64,000 nucleotides of DNA from Seiridium cupressi (GCA_036674765.1 JARVKI010000030.1:248001-312000), one strand, 5' to 3'; shown: positions 44,850 to 57,639, counted from the stretch's first letter. The notes: a model not told the origin generated them from the letters alone. A program made the numbers and translations.

Positions 44850-47043
44850 TCATTGCCGTGGGGGCTGCTGGCCGTGCCCCTGCCAACCCCCATCCATTTC
44901 ATGATATGAGTTGACAGGTCCACGTTGCCAACCCATGCCGTTATATCCCGCGTTTTGAGTTGGAACCGGTTGGCCTTGTGCCTCATACAGCTGTTGGCCA
45001 TGTTGACCCGGCGCTTCGTGTATAGGAGAGCCGTAAGCCTCTGATACTGGCTCAGGTCGCTGGTGATATTGAGGTTGTTGGGGGTATGTGTTTTGACCCT
45101 GAAGCTCAAGCTGGTTGGGTGCTGATGGAGGGTACGTGCAATGGCCATGAAGTTCGGGATGAGAAGGCAGGTTGCCGTTCCCATGAGCAGAGACTGGCGA
45201 AACGTTGTCTGCTCGTTGTGGCGATAACACCTTCAGGGTGCTGGGGCTAGGGCTTCCGGTTGGCGGCATCGCGGCGAGTCCTGTACTGTCGAGCTCGGGC
45301 TTTCCATTGCCAGGATGCGACGCTTGAATCGCTCCCAATTTGTCGCCCTGTTCCTGAGGTTGAGATCGGCGCCAGAAGAAGAACGCTAGCCCAGCGATTA
45401 AGCAAATTACAACCACAGCACCGACAATGCCACCAACAATTGCGCCAATGTTGATCTTGCTGCCGTTCACTGAGCTGCCGGTCGAACCTGATCCTGACCC
45501 GGACCCCGAGCTACCTTCGCTGCTTGAACCTCCCGTTGATGCTGGTCCTGATGTTCCAACTCCACTACCGGTTCTCGCTGTCTCGATCGCGCTTGTTTGT
45601 TCCACTGTGTTGATTAGCCATAGCTTTCTAGGAGTGTTGCCAAGTCTTTCATACCGGATTCAGTCACCCCCGCAGGAGTGACTAGAGCCTTCGCAGCACT
45701 GCAATAGTAGTTCCAAACAGACAATGCGGAACTGATATCCTCTGATGCGGTGCTAGAGCAGGAGTCCTTGACATCGGAGGTTATTGCACTCGAGACGACG
45801 CTCGGCATGGGCTCTTTGAGACACACACAGGAAGCGAGCGCTTGTGGTCCGTTTGGGCAGTTGTCATAGGATTGCTGAAGTGGATAATCGTATTAGCTTC
45901 GAGCATTTAGGCATGTTACCAGCAGCCAGGCTTACGCTGAAGACGCCATAGGATACGGCAGACTGCGCACACGGTGCTAAAGAGCTGAACTCGGCCAGAG
46001 CCGTGATGTAGTAGGTCACTACACTCGCGTCAGATCTTAACCCATATTCAATATTAGAGCAAAGACGTACTATCTCCTGGCGGGTCGGATGTAGTAGGGA
46101 AAGAAGAGGTTCCATTGTTCAGCCCGCAGTATGCTGCAAACACTGCCTGCGCCGAAGAGAAATCTGCCGTGTGCGACGAGCAAGAGTATCGCACCGAGGT
46201 ATTGATGCCCTGACTAACTTTCAAGGAGTTTTGATTCTTGTTGCATACACAAGTGGCTAGTAGGCTTGCGTCCTCGGGGCAGTAATCGTAGGTCTTATTG
46301 GCTCACATCAATGTTGCACTTTACAAAGGGACAAGGAGAACGCACCATACTCCTGTTATGTTGGTTAGTGCCGAGGAAGCAATGGCGTCCATTACTGTGC
46401 TGGTTTCCACTTACATCACGTTGTAGTAGAGGGCGCTGCGAGCACAAGGGGCAAGATCAGCCCATGCACCAATATCTGTTATGTACTGAGAAACGGGCGT
46501 GGCTGGTTGGTCAAAGGTGGCCATGGAGTCTTGATTACAGTATGCGTCGTATACAAGTGTCGCACTGGCTTGGTCGGCAGAGGCGGTTCCGCCGCAGCTA
46601 TAGCTCACGGATGACGAGAGTTGGGTCCGAAGAGATGCGAAATTGTTGTTCTTGGAGCAGACGCATGATTGCAATTCAGTCACCCCCTCGGGGCAGGCCG
46701 AATAGGTCATAGACATGACATTGTAAGAGAGGGCGGAAGCAGCGCATGGTGCCTTTCCCATGTCAATGACTTTGACCTTTCCATAATCTCCAAGAAAGGG
46801 AAGGCCTGAGCTTGAGCGTAGGAAGAGTGTGGTCTCACACTGCCCGAACTATCTTGTAAACCGGTCTGGGTATGGTAGTTTGGAGTTGAGTCTAGTCGGA
46901 GGGCACCAGTATGAAGGAATAGACGAGAGACCTACCCATTGTGTGAAGATCGTGAGATCAGTGACATATACAACCTCTGCAGTCGTTGTGTATACAACAC
47001 CAACACCCAGCCATACCAGCAGGCTCGCTGTAGGTTTCCACAT
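44850..47043 (-). CDS. Single-pass cell-surface protein with three six-cysteine modules (7 exons)
   Basis: Exons on the minus strand are 47043-46936, 46848-46415, 46352-46346, 46293-46071, 46018-45936, 45874-45655 and 45604-44850, giving about 609 aa. All phases agree. Order: signal peptide (1 to about 22), a linker, three repeats of C-x16-C-x9-C-x-C-x20-C-x17/18-C (first Cys at about residue 71, second module at about 171), a Ser/Gly/Thr-rich stalk, one transmembrane helix (about 410-432) with Arg-Arg after it, and a Pro/Gln-rich cytosolic tail. This layout is like fungal surface sensors or adhesins with a glycosylated stalk, but the cysteine module is not CFEM (eight Cys) or WSC as I know them. 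The third exon is only 7 nt. Exon 2 could instead start at 46839, in the same frame. A role in cell-wall sensing or adhesion is inferred only. Confidence 0.75.
46346..46352 (-). other. 7-nt microexon of the surface-protein gene
   Basis: The seven bases GAGTATG lie between an acceptor AACAG (with CTAAC upstream) and a donor GTGCGT. Including them makes module 2 read Asn-Val-Met-Ser-Met-Thr-Tyr, exactly as in module 1, where the same residues are encoded without interruption. Skipping the exon breaks the frame. Confidence 0.75.
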
Positions 47044-48330
47044 CACAAGTGATTTTCAAGACGCACAATCGTACAACAAAAGTTAAGAAGATAATAAAGG
47101 GAGATTTGAAAGAGGCATGCTTTCGACACTAGCTATTGGAGACAGTCGCTCACAGGCGGCAACCTGGGGGTTTGCTGCCATTGCATGCCCACTCGGTATC
47201 AAACTCAGCTGCAATCTCTCACGTCGGCGCCAGCTTCCTCTTGGCATATGGGCACGGGAGACGAGCCTGTCACGACATGCCACCATGTCTGTCGAGGTTC
47301 CCGTACCCCTGTCAGCTGAAGTCCAGATTAAGCATAAAGCAAGTTCTTGCCCAACGTGGGAAGGCTAGTCGTTCCCTGGCTGCAGCCACTTGTTGTAGGT
47401 TCATCCGTAGACGAAACTACCGCGAGGTGCTGGGCATAGTCATGCCCGCCTCTTGTCAAGTCACGAATGAGGTGTGTTGATAAGGCAGGGGCCGACTTGG
47501 AAAAGGGGGGGAGTTGTGAACAAAGTTCGAAGAATGAGCTTTGCTACTCGAGCCTGCGGATTGGGTTGGAGTTTAAGCGCATCCGGCTTGTGCTGCATTA
47601 TCACCTTTGAGCGATGATCAATGATTCTCCTTGGGCCCGACCTCGTTTAAACTCTCCCGAAATGGAAAGGGCACTATCGTGGATATGCTAACTAATAAGA
47701 TTGCCGCCCATTCAGCGCGTTTCGACAGCGGCAAGCCCCTGACGGGCGTGCAGCGGCCTGGTTGAGGACAGAGTGGGTTGGAACCGAGTCAGTAGCAGGG
47801 CTAATTGAAATGCACAATTGTTGTTGGAATCCTCAGTACAAGCGAAGTACCTGGTACAAGGATTACTCGGCTCGGGTATAAGACTACCCTTATGCCCAGT
47901 ATAGTACAGTACTAGAGGTTATGAATTAAGTCACAATACACACCTACAACAATTGTGATGCCGATTGTGGAGGATATCTGACGACCTATAATAGGAAATG
48001 GACATGATCTCAGACAGATGCACTGCGAGGCACCCGATGGGAATATATGACTTTTTAGAAGTTTAAGAACCATCGCGTGTAAGAGGTAGACAGGAAGTCG
48101 AGTCCTCAGAGAGCAAGGACGTCTCTGGCAGAACACCGGGACATTCTCCAGGTCTGTCAGGGATGAGAGGACGCCTATCAAAGCTTGGGCCTTGAGTGGA
48201 GTATCTGCCTGCATCAGCGTTCAACTCGATATCAGAGCCGTTGGAGAACACCCTTACCGAATACTCTAGATCAACTGCAGCCTTTTCGAATAAACAGCCA
48301 CAGTCCTGCTGAATAATAGCGTTTGCGACC
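47044..48330. other. Divergent promoter region
   Basis: Between the surface-protein gene and the small membrane-protein gene. Minus-strand open frames at 47912-48332 overlap the start of the plus-strand gene and lack support. Confidence 0.45.
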
Positions 48331-48723
48331 ATGTTCGCCAAGTTGACCCTCCTACTTCACATCCTCATTGAGACGCCCGCAGCTTTCACCTTCATATTCA
48401 CGCCCGAAAAACAGCTACACGACGGCAATTCGGCCACGCGACTGGTCCTGCGACAGTATGGGGGATTACTTATTTCCAGCAATCTGATAAGCGTAGTGCT
48501 CCTCTCACAGCAGGAACTTGGTGATGCCGGGAGGTTGATCGTGGCGTCGTTGGGATTCTATCATATGTGGCCCTGCTATCGTGCTTATGCGCGTCTTACG
48601 CGACAAGTTCCTGGTGATATTCACGGGCAAGCGACGCTAGGAGGACCCGCCGTGCACCTCGCCGTGCATATACTACTGCTAGGGATGTTCGGGTATGTCG
48701 CTATATCTGACGTTCAAGTATAA
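48331..48723 (+). CDS. Small four-helix membrane protein, unknown function
   Basis: An intronless frame of 130 aa has four hydrophobic segments: about residues 3-25, 43-60, 68-85 and 105-125. Motifs include Leu-Leu-His-Ile-Leu-Ile-Glu-Thr-Pro-Ala in helix 1, Leu-Arg-Gln-Tyr-Gly-Gly-Leu-Leu before helix 2, Phe-Tyr-His-Met-Trp-Pro in the third, and Gly-Gly-Pro-Ala-Val-His before the last. The compact layout is like small uncharacterised membrane proteins found across Pezizomycotina, and overall similar in plan to DUF4345-type proteins. The function is unknown. Confidence 0.7.
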   Translation: MFAKLTLLLHILIETPAAFTFIFTPEKQLHDGNSATRLVLRQYGGLLISSNLISVVLLSQQELGDAGRLIVASLGFYHMWPCYRAYARLTRQVPGDIHGQATLGGPAVHLAVHILLLGMFGYVAISDVQV

Positions 48724-50910
48724 TTAGTGTTGATCTTCCAAACACGTTTGATGCGCCACGAAGTGGCTAGCAGGTGTGGCTGGAGGGGGTAGCCCCTTTG
48801 GGGCTATCATGGTGACACAACGGGAGGGCATTTCCGTTTGAACCACCAGAAGTTGCTTTGAATTCTGTATCTTAATTTTACTCTTCATATTGAATACCAG
48901 GTCGTATCAACGTTATTGAGAAAGGAAGCTGTCCAGCGCAGTCCTCCCTCTCCAGCCTCAACCACATCAACTGAAACGCGTTCGATTGCTCTATATGTGT
49001 ATGGACAAAGCTCTCATCCTTCACCAGACCATTTTGACCTTCTGCGTACTTTTTCGTCGCGATCATCCTGTCCCAGCGGACCTGCATGGCCGTTGCGCTT
49101 GTACGATCTCACTGCACCCACTGGTAAATATCGAGACGAATTATGAAGTCAGTATTGGTCGGAACATATGGGAACGGATACGAGAAATCTCACAAGAAGC
49201 GGCTCTTAGAGGCACCGGAGAACTGGCTGGCGTTTCTCGGCTCCAGTCTTGAAGTAGCCGAATTACGTCATGATTGCTGGGCGAGCGATCTGTTCAACAA
49301 AACTTCTTGGGTTGGCGCCGTAGGACTGATCGACAAGAAGAAAGTCTCATCATCAACATGAATACAGCCATATGCCGCGCGTAATTCCGCTCTAGATGTT
49401 GAAGCTGTGCTGGTCAAGGACCTGCTTCGCCGAGGGCGCGTATGCGGAATCCTGGGCAAATAGAGAAACGGGATGACTTGTAGCCTTTTGCAAGAAGGTT
49501 TGGGTAATCAGTGCAGCCATGCGGATGAGAACCGCCTTTATCTCGACAAACGGTGATGCTGGTCTTAAAGCGTTCTGCGCAAGCCTCATGGACAGTTACT
49601 AAGCTTTTACAATCGTCTCTGTACGACTACTCGTGAACGAAATTCTTGAATTCCAGCTTCCAACATACCACGACCTTCTCATCCCCAACAATGGGCAGCG
49701 AAAAAGTAGGCAGCTACTCTTCGAGTTCAGCGCCTAAGAATAATGGATTGTGCAATCTGATGTAGTTCTCCTTGGGGTAGATGAGGGGCATGGACGGAGC
49801 TTTAGCTTGCGTGGCACATTGGGGAATCAAGAAAAGCCATCAGCTACCACAAGGTAATTGGGACTTCTGAACATCGATGGGCTAGGTATAAGCAGAACAC
49901 CGACTTACCCTTTCATCAGATCGCTCATTGGCGTCAAACATTCCCTTCCCGAGACCAGGAAGCTTACCAAGAACCTAGAATTACCTATGTTGGCTTCACA
50001 AACGCCCCAGCGAGAGAGCCGAGAAGACTTCTAGCGATCTTCTAACTTTCTTGTGAGAGATACCTGTACACATGATGCTGATATATAGAAATAACGGCAG
50101 AAGCCACATTGGAATTCCAATGCAATGTATGACAATAATCTCATGACACCGTCGCAACAGGCTTGCCTGCGATTCCGAATATATACCTCGGTAGTGATCC
50201 ACAAATTGTGTCAAGGGGTAGGGAGCAAAGTAAGGCGGAGATCATTGATGGATTGCGAACCTAATATAAATCAGGGACCTCTGGTCGCATGGCACATAAT
50301 CCAAGAGGAAACAGTGTAGTTCCATGCGTAAGTGATGCTGTGGTGATGATGTAACAGCCAATCAAAACCCACTGGGCAGACTACATGTACATAGGTAGAG
50401 CTGCAACCCAGAGGCTGGGAGGAACTGGGAGCTGGGAGGAAAAGAGTGGGGCCTGTGCCTGCGACCTGGTCCAAGCTCCCTGCCGACCAGTGCAAACGCC
50501 TGTAAACTTTCCTCAAAGCCCGTCACCTTAGCAGCAACAGCCTCGTCGTCGCGCCTTTCATTCCGGAAACAGTGAACGAAGGTCAAAGGCATCGGCAGCT
50601 TGCTCTTGTCGCGACTTTCCCCCGCTGACAATTGATCTCAAGCAACAGCCAGGCTGTGCGCGAGACTCACCTCACTCATTCTGTGGCAGCTTTTCTTCCT
50701 TTTCCTTCCTGTCACCTACTTTCGCAGGCCAAAGCTCTTGTTTGCAGTGGGGCCTGCCTAGTTCTTTCATCGCGCCTCCATTGTCATTACCACTACCACC
50801 GCTCGACGCACGATCGTGTCTGCGACCTACATAGCCACTTTTACCTATTTGCCTCCCGACAAAGCATTCTCCACTCATGGTTCCCATCTGTTTTCAGCGC
50901 GCTTGACAGG
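48724..50910. other. Intergenic region with one GC-rich hairpin
   Basis: No supportable gene. A 21-bp hairpin (GGTAGCCCC, TTT, GGGGCTATC) lies at 48788-48808, soon after the small membrane-protein gene. The last 300 bp before 50911 are CT-rich and form the probable promoter and 5' UTR of the Mlp1/TPR gene. Confidence 0.45.
48788..48808. repeat. Short GC-rich hairpin
   Basis: Nine-base arms with one G-T pair and a three-base loop, 65 bp after the stop codon of the plus-strand gene. It could shape the 3' end of the mRNA; this is not shown. Confidence 0.4.
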
Positions 50911-53900
50911 ATGGCAGCCGCCGGCGTGGACGTCGGATATCTGGCTACCCACCTGGGTATGCCGGAGGACAATCTGGCAACCGCTGTTACTGATCCCACG
51001 GTCGAGTTGGTACAGGCAGTGCTCGCCGCCGTTGCCGCAAAGGCTCATGAATACGATGCCCTCTACTCGCAGAAAGTCCAACTAGAGGTCGAACTCGAGA
51101 CGAACGTTCGCGGCGCCGAGGCCCAGCGCGACGCCAGCAACGAACGAGCAAACAAGGCACAAAAGGATGTGGAGGAGATTCGGCAAAAGCTGCAGCAGGA
51201 AGGTAAAAAAAAAAAAAAAAATTGCACTGGATCTGTCATTCCTGTCCTACGGTACCGGTGCAGCCGAGCTAAACGATGATTGATCGCAGAAACCAAGAGC
51301 CATGCCCTCGAAAACGAGCTACAGTCTACCAAGTCGTCCAACTCTACTTCGCAGTCCGACGTCGAAACTCTTCGCGCCAAAGTGACCTCCCTCGAGTCAC
51401 TGAACCGAGAAAAGTTGGCCATCATCGATACCAAGAACACAGCCAACGAAAACTTGTCCCAAGACCTCCAGGCCCTACACCAAAAGAATCTGAAACTCAA
51501 CCAGGAACTCACCACTGCGCAGCAAACTGTCCAGAATGTGCAAGGTGCTTCCAATGCCTTCAAGATCACCGAGTCTCGACTGCGCTCAGAGCTGCAGATA
51601 GCCGAGAGGAATGCTGAATTCTGGGAGGAGGAGCAAAAGAAGAAGGCCGCCGAGCTGAATCAGGTTCGCAAGGACAAGACTAGCACTATTTCCAGGTTGC
51701 AAAGTGAGAACCAAGATCTTCGAAGCGAGAAAGACAGTCTCGAGGAATCTATCCGACAACTGCGAAAACAGTTGGAGGAAACACAGACGAAGCTGGCACA
51801 AGCTTTCCAAGAGAAGCAACAAACGATCGAACTTGCAGCTAGCCGAGAGGAAGGTCTGCGCCAGGATCTCGATGCGACGAAACGCCTGGTGAACATGCGA
51901 GAAGAACAGTCCAACTCTTTTAAACACAGACTCGCCGAGATGGAAACGCGACTCGAGCAGGTGAAACGGGACGGCGAAGATGCCGTGCGACGCATTACTG
52001 AAGATTTGGAACAGACCCGCCAAGCACACGACTTGGCAGCCAACGAAGTTGAGAATTTGCAAGCCGAGATCGCCAGATTGGAGGCTGTACTCGCTGGCTC
52101 TCGCGCCTCTCCAAGCCAGCCCGGTTCTGCACCACAGACCCCCAGGCCGATGAACGGCTCTCTCATGGGCCGTCCAGGATCACCTTTTGCCACGCCTGGT
52201 TCTTCCATTCGCAAAGGAATGTCTGTCACGCAGACGCTGGAAGAAGTGTACCGCCTCAAGGGTCTGTTGGCTAAAGAGAAGAAGCACAACGAGCATTTGG
52301 CTAAAGAGATCGAGGAAATGATGGACCAGTTGGAGGCAAAGGGACCGGAAATTGAAGAACTCCAGGCCGACAACCAGCGTTTGCAGGAGGAGCTTCAAAC
52401 CATGTCACACCTTTCAGACGAAAGCTTCCAAGAACGTGATCTAGCAAAGAAGGCAGCGCGAAAGGCAGAGGCTGAGTTGAAGAACGCCCAAACTGAGATC
52501 AACATTGCTCGCCAGCAGGTGCGCGACCTCAGTGCTCAGATACAAATGATGATCTTCAATCTGCAACACCAAGGCCAGGAGCTCTCATTGGAGGAGGAAC
52601 TTCAAGTCCAACGCCTTCAGAGAGGAAACGCAACAGATGACATGTCAGACGTGGATGCTCTGATTTCTGAGCGTTTGGTCGTTTTTAGGGACATCAAGGA
52701 TCTACAGGAAAAGAACCAAGATCTTCTGAAGGTTATTCACCAACTTTCCGAAGACATGAAGAACGCTGAGGACGCCGAAGCTAAGCAACAAGCTGCTAAA
52801 GACCACGAGGAAGTCATCCGACTCAGAGACACCATCAAGGAGTGGGAGGACAGGTTGCGCTCCATGCTTGTACAGCACGAAGCTGTTGTCAAGCAGAGAG
52901 ATATGTTCCGCCGCCTGGCTGAGAGCAGAGGTTCTCATGTTGACGGATCTACCATTGAAGGAGGGAATGGTATTCTTGGCAGTATTGAAGACAACGGGGC
53001 CTCTATCCTTGGTGATGGAACCGACTACGCAACCGTGCTTCGGGAGCTACAACAACAGTACGACTCACACCGAGCAGAATGGAATACCGATCGCGATACC
53101 ATGAAACGACAGATCGACACTCTTTCTTCCGAGAGGAATAGTCTGCAAGCCGAGAATGCCAAGGTTCACAGCCAGTTGGGATTGAAAGATTCTCGCTTTG
53201 AGATGTTGGAGTCTAACTTCAAGTCATTGAAATCCGAGAATGAATCGCTCTCGAAGCGCATTCGCGAACAATCCGAAAATCTGTCCAAGCAAGACATACG
53301 GACCCAACAGGCGGCAGAGGACTTGGTGGAAGTCCGCAGTCAGGTCGAGAGCCTGCGTAATGAGAACGCCAACCTCAAAGCAGAGAAGAAGCTTGCCAAG
53401 GATATTCAAGGTCGTCTAAGTCAAGATAATGAGAACCTGATACAGGAGAGATCCAGGCTGAATGAGGTGGTAGCTACTCAGCAAAGGCTTCAGAACGAGC
53501 GCGATATTGGAGAGGCCGAGACGAAGCGACGTCTGCAGACACAGGTCGAATCGTTAGAGGATGAACTGAAAACTGTAAAGCGTAACCTGTCCGACCAAGG
53601 GGAGGAAACCAAGCAACTTCAGCTGCGCAAAGAGTTTGACGGACAGCAGTATCAGAAACGGATCGATGAACTCACCTCCAATCTCAGCCAGATTCGTGAA
53701 GACCTCGCAGCTACCAAGACGACTAAAGAACATCTTCAAGTCCGCGTTGACGAGCTCGCCATCGAGCTCCGTACCGCCGAGGAGCGTGCGGAAAGATTAC
53801 AACCTCGGCCCACCCCCCGACCCGGATCAATGGCCCCTGACGCCGGCCAAACTGCATCCCAGGACAGCGTAGAGCGCATCCAGGAGCTCATCCATGAAGT

Positions 53901-56900
53901 TACTGACCTCAAACGCGACCTGGAGCTGGCTAAGACACACCTCGAGAACGCAGAGGCGCAAGCTGCCCAATATAAGGAGCTTAGTCAATCCAACGAGGAG
54001 GAGCTGCAGTCTCTACAAACGGCCCAAGATCAATATGTACAGGAAATGGACGCGGCGTTGGCTACTAAGGCTGCCTCGATCAAAGAGCTTGAGCAACGCG
54101 TCGAAGACATGTCCGCAGAGTTAGCAAGAACCAATAACGAGCTTTCTACACTCCGCGACTCGCAGGAAGAGGTGGCACGTCGCTTCCAAGATGAGAAGTC
54201 AGTCTTGGAGGAAGAGGTGAAACGTCTCAAGGATCAAGAGGAAAATTACACGGCTTCAGCACAGTTCCACCAGCAAGATCTTCGTACCCAGGCCGAGATT
54301 GCTAGCAATGCTCAGCAACAATACGAGGAGGAGGTCGCCAAGCACGGCCAAACAGCTGCTAATCTGCATTCCATTCGCAACGAGTATAATCAGTTGAGGA
54401 CAGCAGCCGCCACCCTGCGGGCTGAGGCTGAGTCCGCAAAGGCGACTCTGCTACAAAATGAAAGCTCTTGGGAAGAACGACGGAAGAAACTCGAGCAGGA
54501 GATGTCAGACTTGCGGGGAAGACGGGACGATGCCGACAAGCAAAACAAGATCCTACATGCGAGCCTCGAAAACATGCAGAACGAGGTTGCAAAACTTCAA
54601 CAAACTCGTGCATCTGCAGACGAATCAATGGAGGCTCTTTCAGTGCAGCCCACATCCTCTTCAGAAGCTGGACTTAGGGAGATGGCTAATTATCTCCGCC
54701 GGGAGAAGGATATCCTCGAAGTCCAGTTCGATCTCAAGGTTCGAGAAGCTAAACAACTTCAGCAAACTCTCGGCTATACTCAGTCTCAACTTGATGATGC
54801 GAAATTGAAGCTCGAACAAGAGCGCCAGTCGCAATCTAGCAGTGAGAAATCGGCCGGGTCTCACAAGGACTTGATGGAGAAGATTGAGCAGCTGAATCTT
54901 TTCCGTGAGAGTAGCGCAGCACTACGCGCAGAGAAGAGACAGCTTGAAGCACAGCTCACCGAGAAGACTGCAAAGGTAGCCGAGTACGAGGAAAGGATTC
55001 AGCCTCTCGAAGCTCAAATTGAGGAGCTCAACAGCCAACTGGAGCACAAGCAGGCGGAGATCGACCAAATTCGTACCGACCGCGATTACTGGCAGAAACG
55101 TAGCGAGGACATCATTGCCAAGCACGGAAGAACCGATCCGGCCGAGGTTGAGGAGCTCAAAGAAACTATTGCAATTTTGGAGGCCGAACGTAACACTCTT
55201 CGGGAGGCTGAACAACCACTGAAGGACAAGGTACAAGAGCTGGAGAAGGCATTGCAAGAAAAGGAAACCGGCTGGCAGACAACCCGTGAAAAGCTCGTCG
55301 CTCAGTTTAAGGAAAGATCGCGGACACTTACTGCCGCGAAGAACGAAGCCATTGTGGAGAAGGATCGACTCCAGGGAGAACTCAACGACGCCAACACGCA
55401 GCTCACGACGGCCAAGGAAGATGCCGAGTCGGAGAGAAACAAGTACTCGACTGCAGAGGAGCAGATTAGGTCATTCCAGAGCCAAGTCGAAGCGTTGCAA
55501 CATGAGATTCAACAGAACAGCAGCGCAGCTACACAGTCTGCACCGTCGGCGCCAGCACCAGCTGCACTTTCAGCCTCGGCCGATACGCCCAACTCGGAAC
55601 AAGTGGCTAACCTTGAGCAGCAGCTTGCCGAGGTCAGGACTGAGCTTGACTCCATCACCTCGCAAAAAGCTACTGTTGACCAGGACCTCGTCCAGCTCCG
55701 AACCCAGCTTGACAGTGTTTCTAGAGAGCGCGATCAGGCGCTAGCTAGAACTCAGCCTGGGGCCGCCCATGGTGACGTAGAAATGGAAAACGGCACCAGC
55801 GGAGACGCCGCTGCGACGCAGACAGCATCGACTCCTCTGACTGATGAAGAGCGCCTATTTTTGCAGCAAAAGATCACTGAAGCAGAGGCGAAGGCTGCTG
55901 AATTTGAAGCCAAAGCAAAGGAGCTCGAGGACAACCAGACTGCTATCATCAGCACGAGAAGTGAAAAGATGAAGAAGGCCCTGAATGACAAGCTTAAGGC
56001 CAAGACTGCCGAGATCGAGAAGGAGCGGGCAGAATTGATGGAGTCAATGGAGAAACAGCAAGCCGAAATCAACTTGCGTATGGAGCAAGAGAGGAAGATC
56101 TGGGAAGCTGAGCAGAAATCGGTAGCGCCAACGACGAGCAAACCCCCTGCGACACCGTCAAAGGCGGAATCCGCCACCCCGGCTAGTGCACCGGCACCTT
56201 CAACTCCAGGCTTGGACAACATCAGTGACGATGAAGCTCGCAGGTTTGTCGCTAATAATGGTACAGTCAAGGGCATCATTACCGCAAACGTGAAGAGCAA
56301 GGTCGAACAAGCCACCAAAAAGCTGAAGGAAGAGTGCGAGCAAAACCATGTATCAAAGTCTGAAGTCGAACAAAAGATCACACAAGCCAAAGAATCAGCT
56401 GCGAAGATGGCATCTGCGAAGGCTTCAGTTCAGATCAACATGGCCCAAAACAACGCCAAGAACGCACAAGCGAAGATTGCCGTGATCGAAACAGCTGCGA
56501 AGGAGACGCCCACGAAGCCGGTTGGTGAAGTGTGGGACATTGCAAAAATGGCAAAGCCCCCGCCGGCCCAGCCTAAGCAGCCTGTGCCTGCTACAGGGAC
56601 AAATGCTGCAGCTCGTAAGTTTAGTGGAGTTTTACCAACAACGAAATTCTTGGCTAATGGTAACACAGCCTCTGCTCGACCCATTGCAGCCAATGCTGGA
56701 GCATCTCAGGTCCCTCAACCGGCGACCGGCTCGGCTCTACCCAAGCCTCCGTCATCCATTCCGGCGCCGGCGGCCACAGCCAATGCTGCAGCCAACCATA
56801 CGACCGCTCCAGTGAATCCCTTCGCCCAAAGTCAAAATAGTCAACCTCCTGCAGCGAACAATCCATTTGCGTCGGCCAATAACTCACAACCTGGCCCACA

Positions 56901-57228
56901 AACCACGCAACCACAGCAAACACAAGGAGCACCAAACCCACAAACAGGTGTCCAGCCTAAATCTGGCATTCCAGCTCCTTCGAACCTGCCGAAGAGTAAC
57001 ATCCGAGCACCTAGCGGAACTTACCAAGCACCCCGTGGTGGACGAGGCGGGCGTGGTGGTGGTCGAGGTGGTACGCAGGCTGGTGGCCGCGCAAGTCTAA
57101 ATCCAGGCGCCGGAGACTTCCAGCCTGGGGCTGGAAACAAGCGGCCGAGGAATGATTCAGAAGCTGGTGGCCCTGGAGGACAGAAGAGGATGAGAGGTGG
57201 TGCTGGTGCTAATGCTGCACAGCAGTAA
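50911..57228 (+). CDS. mlp1: Mlp1/TPR-type nuclear basket nucleoporin
   Basis: Exons 50911-51202, 51290-56614 and 56669-57228 give about 2058 aa. Almost the whole protein up to about residue 1680 is coiled coil with heptads of Leu, Glu, Gln, Lys and Arg, as in Mlp1/Mlp2 of yeast and TPR of animals, which form filaments on the nuclear side of nuclear pores and help in mRNA quality control and export. The tail is Ala/Pro/Thr-rich, has Asn-Pro-Phe repeats, an RGG box (codons about 57025-57085) and basic clusters (Lys-Arg-Pro-Arg) suited to nuclear import. The length is close to fungal TPR proteins. Intron 1 starts with GTAAAAAA and holds a 17-A run. The second intron is 54 bp, a multiple of three without stops, so the frame would stay open even if it were retained. 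Confidence 0.9.
56615..56668 (+). other. In-frame 54-bp intron inside the Mlp1/TPR gene
   Basis: The stretch has GTAAGT at its 5' end, GGCTAAT as a branch site 13 bp before the end, and ACACAG at its 3' end. It is 18 codons long with no stop, so an ORF finder reads through it. The encoded peptide (Arg-Lys-Phe-Ser-Gly-Val-Leu-Pro...) differs in character from the Ala/Pro-rich tail around it. Confidence 0.7.
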
Positions 57229-57639
57229 GCGTTCACAGCTTTCATGGGGCTTGTGAAACATAATGGTGCAGGGAAGAGGATAATGGAAACTGTACACAAA
57301 CTGTAGCATGTATTCGGATCTATGGCATTGCTTCTTTGCAACACGCAGATAGGAGGCGAAAAGGAGTGAAAAGCACTCGCATGATTTATTTTACAGATGG
57401 GTGTCAAACAGGCATCCTGAGGTATTCTGTCAGTTCAGGGCTCCGTATGAGAAAGTCTCATCGATAACACAATATTATGGTGTTTCATTTGTTCATTCCT
57501 CAGTCATGGACTCGAATGTGTGGTGGAAGGGCTACACCGTTTGTAAATGTTTATCAGAAAACGGATATGTTTCGACATTGTTTTGACTAGCTAACTAGTC
57601 ACCGTGCGTGGACAGAAAGCGACCGAGACAAACACCGTG
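57229..57639. other. Intergenic region, 3' flank of the Mlp1/TPR gene
   Basis: No gene is seen. It is bounded on the right by the T-rich tract that marks the end of the P450 fragment. Confidence 0.45.

Noticed and set aside
47912..48332. Overlapping minus-strand frames upstream of the small membrane protein
   Set aside because: They overlap the start codon of the better-supported plus-strand gene and have no recognisable features.
55752..56390. Long minus-strand frame inside the Mlp1/TPR gene
   Set aside because: Antisense of the coiled coil gives Ser/Phe/Leu-rich nonsense; the frame is open only because of codon bias on the sense strand.
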